Shown: positions 6,715 through 11,632 of the stretch, piece by piece
Numbering within the stretch: position 1 is the first letter of the stretch
Layout of the letters: each line of letters starts with the position of its first letter
Assembly (NCBI GenBank): GCA_902490245.1
Contig: CABUDB010000027.1
Span: forward strand, 1 to 11,632
DNA: 11,632 bases
From: an uncultured Collinsella sp.
Lineage (GTDB): Bacteria; Actinomycetota; Coriobacteriia; Coriobacteriales; Coriobacteriaceae
Reading direction: 5' to 3'
The notes under the pieces: generated by a model
Database searches by the model: none
Told to the model about the DNA's origin: nothing
Seen by the model: only the letters and a program-made list of their open reading frames with translations
Translations under genes and position numbers: made by a program

Positions 6715-7947
6715 CTAAGCTAGATCCCAAAACAGCTCGAACAGAACATTTCCATCGAGCCAGCCCAGATGGGTCGGCGCCAGACGAGCTCGAACATGGC
6801 CCGCGACGACATCTGCCGAAGTAAAGGGTCCCTCATGGACCCCGAGCGTCTCAGGCACCCAAGTGGCAAGACCCAATTCGAGCGCGCGATCGCAGGCAGC
6901 TGCCAGCTCATCGGCCGGGATGACACGAGCCGCGCGAACCAACAGGTCGGACGCGACACCGCGCGTCATGCGACAGGCGAGCATCAGGTCTTCGGCCGCA
7001 GTCTCGCGCTGCGACAGATGTTCGGCCTCGAACGCCGTCGCGTCATCGTCGCGTTGCACCAGACGCACGCGGTGCGCATCGCCTCGAGAAGACACGCCGG
7101 GGAACAGCCCGGCCAAGCGGTCGAAATCCCCAGCGTCGAGCATACCAGCGGCAGAACGGCCCAGGCCCAGGTAGCCCTGTCCGGTCCAGTACGCGATGTT
7201 ATGGGCACACTCATGGCCGTCGAGCGCGTAGCTCGCCACTTCATACGGGTGATAGCCGGCGGCACCCAGGAGCTCGCGCGCCACGTCCATGCAGGCGGCC
7301 TGAAAATCCTCATCAGGCTCGAGCGACACGTCGCGGCACGCTATACGATAGAGGGGCGTCCCCTCCTCGAGCGTGAGCGGGTAGACCGACACATGATGCG
7401 GAGCCGCCGCCAGCACGCCATCGAGCGTGCGCCTCCAACTCGCTGCAGTCTGCCCGGGAAGTCCGCACATAAGGTCGCACGACACGTCAAGTCCAGCGTC
7501 CTTGACCGTCGCGATGGCAGCGAGCGCCCGATCGGCATCGTGAATACGGCCGATGGCAGTAAGTTCGGTGTTATCGAGCGTTTGCACGCCCAGAGAGACG
7601 CGTGTGACACCAACCTTGACAAGTGCAGTAGCGAGCTCGGCGGTCAGCGACTCGGGATTGGCCTCGCAGGTAAACTCAACGGGGGCGCACCACGCACGAA
7701 TACGCCGCGCCAGCTCCACCAGGCGCTCCCCCGCCAGCGACGGCGTACCGCCGCCAACATAGACGGTGCGGATCTGGTCGAGGGCCCCAGCCTTACCAAA
7801 AGCATCGAGGCGCGCGTACAACTGCTCAAAATAGGAATCGAGCGCGGCATCCAAATCACACGAAGCAAAGCTGCGCGAGTCGAAGTCGCAGTAGCGGCAC
7901 TTTTGGGCACAGAACGGCACGTGCACGTACAGCGCTGTAACGGCCAC
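6715..7947 (-). CDS. hemW: Heme chaperone HemW (radical SAM, HemN-like)
   Basis: HemW is a radical SAM-fold protein, long misannotated as oxygen-independent coproporphyrinogen oxidase, that binds heme and is thought to insert it into target proteins. The 410-residue product has the cluster motif CAQKCRYCDF (C13, C17, C20), GGGTPS (65-70), EANPES (95-100), the SAM-fold segment RVSLGVQTLDN, CDLMCGLPGQT (157-167) and the HemW-type heme-binding motif HNIAYW (249-254), then a C-terminal HemN-like domain. HNxxYW and the short cysteine spacing favour HemW over true HemN. The GTG start at 7947 lies 2 nt after the dusB stop; GGAGG 7 nt upstream of it is inside the dusB end. The lepA-hemW neighbourhood is conserved in Firmicutes and some actinobacteria; here dusB lies between the two. 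Confidence 0.92.
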   Translation of the reverse strand: MAVTALYVHVPFCAQKCRYCDFDSRSFASCDLDAALDSYFEQLYARLDAFGKAGALDQIRTVYVGGGTPSLAGERLVELARRIRAWCAPVEFTCEANPESLTAELATALVKVGVTRVSLGVQTLDNTELTAIGRIHDADRALAAIATVKDAGLDVSCDLMCGLPGQTAASWRRTLDGVLAAAPHHVSVYPLTLEEGTPLYRIACRDVSLEPDEDFQAACMDVARELLGAAGYHPYEVASYALDGHECAHNIAYWTGQGYLGLGRSAAGMLDAGDFDRLAGLFPGVSSRGDAHRVRLVQRDDDATAFEAEHLSQRETAAEDLMLACRMTRGVASDLLVRAARVIPADELAAACDRALELGLATWVPETLGVHEGPFTSADVVAGHVRARLAPTHLGWLDGNVLFELFWDLA

Positions 7948-7949
7948 CC

Positions 7950-8993
7950 TTAAGCCTCCAGCGGATGAGGGGGCACCGATTCGCCGGCGGCAAGGGCAGC
8001 CTCACAGGCCACCACATCATGCTCGATCTCATCGACCAGCGCCATAAACTCCTCATACGTGGAGCAGCGCACCACCTGCGCGCGCCAGGCTGCAGCATGG
8101 GGCATGCCTTTTAAGTACCAGCTTGCGTACGTGCGGGCACGCGACATGAGCGGCAGGAGCTCATGCGTCAGCGTTAGGTGCTCACGCAGGGCGTCCAGGC
8201 GCTCAACGGAGCTGCGAGCCGGCACCGGTATGCCATCGAGCGCAAGGGCGCGAGCATCGCCAAACACCCACGGGTTCCCATAGATACCGCGCGCAATAAA
8301 CACCGCGCTGGCACCCGAGCTGCGCAGATGCTCCGCGGCATCCTCGGCCGAGAACACATCGCCCGAACCAATCACGGGAATCTCAACGGCGTCGGCAACC
8401 TCATCGACGACCGACCAATCGGCCTGGCCCGTATAGAGCTGCGTGGCGCAGCGGCCATGCACCGCCACCGCGGCGGCACCGGCGCCTTCGAGCATCTGGG
8501 CAAATGTCGCGGCATTACGGTCCTCGGCATAAAAGCCCTTGCGGATCTTTACGGTCACGGGTACATGCGCCGCGCCCACCGCCGCCTCGACGATCTTCTC
8601 GGCCAAATCGGGCGTGCGCATGAGCGCCGAGCCCTCGCCCTTGGTAACAACCTTGCGGGCGGGGCATGCCATATTGATATCGATGAGCGACAGGCGATCG
8701 CCAACGCGCTCCTCGACGGCAGCGACGGCGCTCGCAAACTGATCGGGCTTGGAGCCAAAGAGTTGCACGCAAATCTGCTGCTCCTCGTCGGCCGGTAGCA
8801 CCAGGCGCCAGGTCTTGTTGCTGGCATAGGCAAGGCCCGCCACGCTCACCATCTCGCTGTAGGAAAGGTTGGCACCGCGACGGCGGCACATGATGCGGTA
8901 GGCAGGGTCGGTCACGCCCGCCATGGGAGCCATAAGGAACGGCTGCTCGGCATAGGCGCCCAGCAGCCGCTTGCTGTATTCAGATAGCGCCAT
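7950..8993 (-). CDS. dusB: tRNA-dihydrouridine synthase (Dus family)
   Basis: An FMN-dependent enzyme that reduces uridines in the tRNA D-loop to dihydrouridine using NADPH. The 347 residues form a TIM barrel with FMN-site APMAGVTDP (22-30), the catalytic-cysteine motif NMACP (C110; most family members have NxGCP), KVVTKGEGSALM (114-125), VTVKIRKG, VHGR and GSGDVFS with ARG following for the FMN phosphate. A C-terminal helical tRNA-binding domain follows (LTLTHELLPLMSRARTYASWYLKG). The subfamily symbol is by general resemblance and context; assigning the uridine position would need a subfamily tree. The ATG at 8993 lies 4 nt after the lepA stop. No strong Shine-Dalgarno is seen right before it (AAGGTGG is ~11 nt upstream, within lepA), so translation probably depends on coupling to lepA. 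Confidence 0.9.
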   Translation of the reverse strand: MALSEYSKRLLGAYAEQPFLMAPMAGVTDPAYRIMCRRRGANLSYSEMVSVAGLAYASNKTWRLVLPADEEQQICVQLFGSKPDQFASAVAAVEERVGDRLSLIDINMACPARKVVTKGEGSALMRTPDLAEKIVEAAVGAAHVPVTVKIRKGFYAEDRNAATFAQMLEGAGAAAVAVHGRCATQLYTGQADWSVVDEVADAVEIPVIGSGDVFSAEDAAEHLRSSGASAVFIARGIYGNPWVFGDARALALDGIPVPARSSVERLDALREHLTLTHELLPLMSRARTYASWYLKGMPHAAAWRAQVVRCSTYEEFMALVDEIEHDVVACEAALAAGESVPPHPLEA

Positions 8994-8997
8994 AGAC

Positions 8998-10809
8998 CTA
9001 CTCGTCCACCTTGAGGATCGCCATAAAGGCCTCCTGCGGGACCTCGACCGATCCGATGGCCTTCATGCGCTTCTTGCCCTCTTTCTGCTTCTCGAGCAGC
9101 TTGCGCTTACGCGAGATATCGCCGCCGTAGCACTTAGCAAGCACGTCCTTGCGACGCGCCTTGACGGTGGAGCGGGCAATGATCTTATTGCCGATAGCAC
9201 CCTGGATGGGCACCTCGAACAGCTGACGCGGGATGATCTCCTTAAGCTTGTCGCACAGGCCACGGGCCAGACCATAGGCCTTGTCCTTGTGGACGATAAA
9301 CGACAGCGCGTCCACCTCGTCGCCCGAAAGCAAGATATCGAGCTTAACGAGCTCGGAGGGACGGTACTCGTTGAACTCGTAGTCGAGCGAGGCATAGCCC
9401 TTGGTACGACTCTTGAGCTGGTCAAAGAAGTCCAGGATGAGCTCGGCGAGCGGCATGTCAAAGCGCATCTCGACCGATTTGCTCGTGAGATGGATCATGT
9501 CGGTTGTAATGCCACGGTGCTCGATAGCGAGCTGCATGACGGCACCCGTATACTCGGGCGGGCAGATGATCTTAGCCTTGAGGTAGGGTTCCTCGATACG
9601 CTCGATGCGCGTGGCCTCGGGAAGATCCTGCGGGCTGCGGACATCGATCATTTCGCCGTCGGTCTTGTAGACGTGATAGTCGACCGAGGGACTCGTGGCA
9701 ATGAGGTCCAGGTTGAACTCGCGCTCCAGGCGTTCCTTGACGACTTCCATGTGCAGCAGGCCCAGGAAGCCCACGCGGAAGCCAAAGCCGAGCGCCACCG
9801 ACGTCTCGGGCTCCCACACCAACGACGGATCGTTGACGTGCAGCTTATCGAGCGCGTCACGCAGGTTCTCGTAGTCCTTATTATCGATCGGGAACAGGCC
9901 CGTATAGACCATGGGCTTGGCCTCGCGGTAACCGGGAAGCGGCTCGGGGCAGGGGTTCGACGCCCACGTAAGGGTATCGCCCACGCGAACGGCCTCGGGG
10001 TCCTTCAGACCCGTGACCACATAGCCAACCTCGCCGACGGTCAGAGCATCGACCGGCGTCTCGGCAGGGCGCTTGACGCCCACGCCGTCGACCAAGAAGT
10101 CGCCCTTTGCCTGCATCATGCGCAGGGTATCGCCCTTTTTAATCGAGCCGTCAAAGACGCGCACCGTGGCGACGACACCACGATACTCGTCGAAGTACGA
10201 ATCCAGGATGAGTGCCTTGAGCGGCGCGTTCGCATCGCCCTTAGGCGGCGAAATCAAAAAGACGATGGACTCCAGCAGATCGTGAATGCCCTCGCCGGTC
10301 TTGCCCGAGACGCACACAGCATCATCGGCAGGGATCGCCAGGTCATCCTCGATCTCGGTCTTAACCTCATCGGGATGGGCCGAGGGCAGGTCGATCTTGT
10401 TGATGGCCGGCACAATGTCCAGATTGGCGTTCATGGCGAGCGTCGCGTTGGAAACGGTCTGCGCCTCGACGCCCTGCGTGGCGTCGACGACGAGTACCGC
10501 GCCCTCACAGGCTGCCAGCGAGCGCGAGACCTCATAGGTAAAGTCCACGTGGCCCGGCGTATCGATCAGATTGAACTGATACGTCTCACCATCGTCGGCG
10601 TCATAGGAAACGCGGACGGCATTGGACTTGATCGTAATGCCGCGCTCGCGCTCGATATCCATGGTGTCGAGCAGCTGCGACTCCATGTCGCGTTCGTCGA
10701 CGGTATGGGTGAGCTCGAGGATGCGGTCACTGATCGTGGACTTGCCATGGTCGATGTGCGCAACGATCGAGAAGTTGCGGATGTGGGAAATGTCAATTGA
10801 AGTATTCAT
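8998..10809 (-). CDS. lepA: Elongation factor 4 (LepA), ribosomal back-translocase GTPase
   Basis: EF4 is a ribosome-binding translational GTPase linked to back-translocation and to 30S biogenesis and initiation. The product from ATG 10809 is 603 residues, the family norm. G motifs are in order: AHIDHGKST (17-25), ERERGITIK (53-61), DTPGH (83-87), NKID (137-140) and SGKTGEGI as G5. The EF4-specific C-terminus is intact ([22 protein letters not shown] near the end, then [13 protein letters not shown]). The frame is open upstream to 10869, but that part runs through the rpsT terminator hairpin and is not LepA-like, so the Met before [13 protein letters not shown] is the start. There is no clear Shine-Dalgarno; instead a -10-like TAAGAT ends 7 nt before the ATG, which suggests a leaderless message. 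It heads the lepA-dusB-hemW group. Confidence 0.96.
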   Translation of the reverse strand: MNTSIDISHIRNFSIVAHIDHGKSTISDRILELTHTVDERDMESQLLDTMDIERERGITIKSNAVRVSYDADDGETYQFNLIDTPGHVDFTYEVSRSLAACEGAVLVVDATQGVEAQTVSNATLAMNANLDIVPAINKIDLPSAHPDEVKTEIEDDLAIPADDAVCVSGKTGEGIHDLLESIVFLISPPKGDANAPLKALILDSYFDEYRGVVATVRVFDGSIKKGDTLRMMQAKGDFLVDGVGVKRPAETPVDALTVGEVGYVVTGLKDPEAVRVGDTLTWASNPCPEPLPGYREAKPMVYTGLFPIDNKDYENLRDALDKLHVNDPSLVWEPETSVALGFGFRVGFLGLLHMEVVKERLEREFNLDLIATSPSVDYHVYKTDGEMIDVRSPQDLPEATRIERIEEPYLKAKIICPPEYTGAVMQLAIEHRGITTDMIHLTSKSVEMRFDMPLAELILDFFDQLKSRTKGYASLDYEFNEYRPSELVKLDILLSGDEVDALSFIVHKDKAYGLARGLCDKLKEIIPRQLFEVPIQGAIGNKIIARSTVKARRKDVLAKCYGGDISRKRKLLEKQKEGKKRMKAIGSVEVPQEAFMAILKVDE

Positions 10810-10816
10810 GCGGACT

Positions 10817-10831
10817 ATCTTACCCGAGCGG
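10817..10831 (-). promoter_or_regulatory. Candidate lepA promoter, leaderless geometry
   Basis: The minus strand reads CCGCTCGGGTAAGAT (10831-10817) followed by 7 nt and ATG. TAAGAT fits TANNNT, the -10 pattern typical of leaderless actinobacterial mRNAs, and transcription would begin at or next to the A of the ATG. The 25 nt between ATG and the terminator T-run hold no convincing Shine-Dalgarno. No -35 consensus exists, and its place is taken by the terminator. Confidence 0.5.
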
Positions 10832-10834
10832 TAC

Positions 10835-10871
10835 AAAAAATGGAGCCTGTTCCATAAAACAGGCTCCATTT
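10835..10871 (-). terminator. Intrinsic terminator after rpsT
   Basis: A perfect 14-bp inverted repeat (arms 10838-10851 and 10858-10871, loop of 6 nt); on the minus strand the arms read AAATGGAGCCTGTT and AACAGGCTCCATTT. The RNA stem is followed on the minus strand by a run of six T (10840-10835), partly within the stem. It lies 35 nt past the rpsT stop and just before lepA. Some read-through into lepA is possible. Confidence 0.92.
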
Positions 10872-10905
10872 ATGCGCGTAATCTGTGTGGTGTGAAATTT
10901 ACAAC

Positions 10906-11172
10906 TTAGGCGTTGATGCTGTTCACGAGCTTGGCAAGACCGGACTTGCGGTTGGAAGCCTGGTTCTTGTGGATAACATGCTTGGCGGCAGCCATGTCGA
11001 GACGCTTGGTGACGGTCTTAAGGGCAGCCTGGGCCTTCTCGGCGTCGCCCTCGGCGACGGCGGACTGGACGTGCTTGGTCAGCGTCTTGAGCTCGGACTT
11101 GACAGCCTTGTTACGCATGCGAGCTGCCTCATTGGTGCGGATACGCTTCTTCTGAGACTTGATGTTTGCCAC
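10906..11172 (-). CDS. rpsT: 30S ribosomal protein S20
   Basis: S20 is a primary 16S rRNA-binding protein of the 30S body, built from long basic helices. The 88-residue product starts (V/M)[21 protein letters not shown], the family N-terminus, and ends with the conserved [19 protein letters not shown]. The start is GTG at 11172, supported by the A-N-I-K-S-Q-K-K motif and by AAAGGA 9 nt upstream. The frame is open to an ATG at 11241, but that part covers the leader hairpin and has no S20 character. The gene lies between holA and lepA, a common bacterial arrangement, and has its own candidate promoter and a strong terminator, so it is probably mainly monocistronic. The 69-nt leader with a hairpin is a candidate site for autoregulation. 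Confidence 0.96.
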   Translation of the reverse strand: MANIKSQKKRIRTNEAARMRNKAVKSELKTLTKHVQSAVAEGDAEKAQAALKTVTKRLDMAAAKHVIHKNQASNRKSGLAKLVNSINA

Positions 11173-11199
11173 TTCTGGAGTTCCTTTCGAGTTCCTTGC

Positions 11200-11240
11200 A
11201 AAAAATGTATGACACCTCTGAGACACGGTGAGGTCATGCA
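11200..11240 (-). terminator. Terminator-like hairpin in the rpsT leader (attenuator or holA terminator)
   Basis: On the minus strand TGCATGACCTC (11240-11230) pairs with GAGGTGTCATACA (11218-11206): CCUC/GAGG and AUGA/UCAU pairs with a 2-nt UG bulge, then a C-A mismatch and two more pairs, with an 11-nt loop. It is followed directly by six T (11205-11200). It lies between the extended -10 and the rpsT ribosome binding site, so the same structure could end holA transcription or attenuate rpsT. Stability is moderate. Confidence 0.55.
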
Positions 11241-11247
11241 AGCGCCT

Positions 11248-11256
11248 ACTATAGCA
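11248..11256 (-). promoter_or_regulatory. Candidate rpsT promoter, extended -10 (TGCTATAGT)
   Basis: The minus strand has TGC (11256-11254) directly before TATAGT (11253-11248), a perfect TGn extended -10 with a 5/6 hexamer. The predicted start is near 11241, giving a ~69-nt leader that begins with the hairpin. A perfect TTGACA occurs at 11291-11286, but it is 32 nt from this -10, too far to act as its -35. Confidence 0.6.
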
Positions 11257-11305
11257 CGCTCCCCCTCAAAGGGATAGAACGAATTTGTCAAATAGGCAGG
11301 TATCA

Positions 11306-11632
11306 TCACGATTTTCTCAAGATGTTCGTAATCCAGAGCAAAAGCGCCGTCTGAGAATCGGCCGAACCCTTGAGCGCGAGCTCCACATCGACCGCGCCCT
11401 CGAGCGCTGCGACGAGCTCTGCCATCGAAAAGCGACGTGCCCAGGTCAGGTGATTCTTGACCTGCCAGGACTGGAGCTTGAGCGTTGCGGCCAGCTCACG
11501 ACCCTGTCCGCGCGCATCGAGCGCCTTGGCAACGATCAGCTCACGGATGCGACCGCATAGCAGCGTATAGGTCCACACGTAGCTCTTGGAGGGCAAAAGC
11601 TTAAAGAGCTCGAGCGATCGCCGCATATCGCG
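11306..11632 (-). CDS. holA: DNA polymerase III delta subunit, C-terminal part
   Basis: This is the C-terminal 108 residues of a protein that continues beyond the right edge of the window; the Met encoded at 11626-11624 is internal, since the frame is open upstream. HolA is the clamp-loader subunit that opens the beta clamp during replication. The visible helical C-terminal domain has family features: RIRELIVAKALDARGQG, then AATLKLQSWQVKNHLTWARRFS (a K/H-W-hydrophobic helix typical of delta) and LVAALEGAVDVELALKGSADSQ, which resembles the conserved end where DxxLKxG is found. The identity is also supported by rpsT directly downstream, a widespread gene order. The catalytic AAA+-like part lies outside the window. 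No clear separate terminator follows the stop other than the hairpin in the rpsT leader. Confidence 0.88.
   Translation of the reverse strand, partial: RDMRRSLELFKLLPSKSYVWTYTLLCGRIRELIVAKALDARGQGRELAATLKLQSWQVKNHLTWARRFSMAELVAALEGAVDVELALKGSADSQTALLLWITNILRKS

Noticed and set aside
8971..10800. A 609-codon open frame on the plus strand opposite lepA
   Set aside because: The same codon-bias shadow as above; it mirrors lepA almost end to end, and EF4 on the other strand is beyond doubt.
11286..11291. Perfect TTGACA as a -35 for rpsT
   Set aside because: The nearest good -10 (TATAGT) is 32 nt away, and nothing like a -10 lies 16-18 nt downstream; probably chance.
1..11632. CRISPR arrays, tRNA or rRNA genes, insertion sequences, phage genes
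   Set aside because: No spaced direct repeats, cloverleaf-like sequences, transposase or integrase motifs, or terminal inverted repeats were seen on either strand; nearly all sequence is taken up by the housekeeping genes listed.

Overview
The window reads as a GC-rich chromosomal segment from a Coriobacteriia-type actinomycete, most likely Collinsella or a close relative. This is an inference from the gene order, the protein sequences and the frequent GTG/TTG starts; no database search was possible. Apart from the first ~240 bases, every real gene lies on the minus strand, so transcription runs from high to low coordinates. It is a compact housekeeping block for translation, tRNA modification, ribosome maturation and protein folding, with no mobile element, CRISPR array, tRNA or rRNA.

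In transcription order: the 3' end of holA (DNA polymerase III delta), a leader with an extended -10 promoter and a terminator-like hairpin, rpsT (ribosomal protein S20), a strong intrinsic terminator, lepA (EF4), dusB (tRNA dihydrouridine synthase), hemW (radical SAM heme chaperone), a J-protein with a membrane-spanning C-terminus, a canonical dnaJ, mtaB (tRNA ms2t6A methylthiotransferase), phoH (ATPase), ybeY (rRNA maturation endonuclease), dgkA (undecaprenol/diacylglycerol kinase) and era (ribosome-assembly GTPase). Spacing is tight: several genes overlap or are separated by 2-12 nt, and stop codons are often built into the next Shine-Dalgarno sequence, which suggests a long translationally coupled operon. 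The order resembles the Firmicutes-type lepA-hemW-hrcA-grpE-dnaK-dnaJ-...-mtaB-...-phoH-ybeY-dgkA-era series, but hrcA, grpE and dnaK are missing and two dnaJ-like genes stand in their place.

Three things stand out. First, the upstream J-protein keeps its J domain and all four zinc motifs but replaces the second C-terminal domain and dimerisation region with about three hydrophobic helices, so it looks like a membrane-anchored co-chaperone. Second, an 11-nt element (CCGCTCGGGTA or a 9/11 variant) sits at the same place in three intergenic gaps, with its last two bases forming the start of a -10-like hexamer; in front of lepA this places the ATG 7 nt from the -10, the geometry of a leaderless mRNA. 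Third, era stops being era at about base 240, inside its KH-domain GxxG motif, and is joined tail to tail with a plus-strand fragment of an AroE-AroK fusion (shikimate dehydrogenase C-terminus plus shikimate kinase N-terminus). This is more likely an assembly chimera near a contig end than a real rearrangement, because it would destroy both genes.
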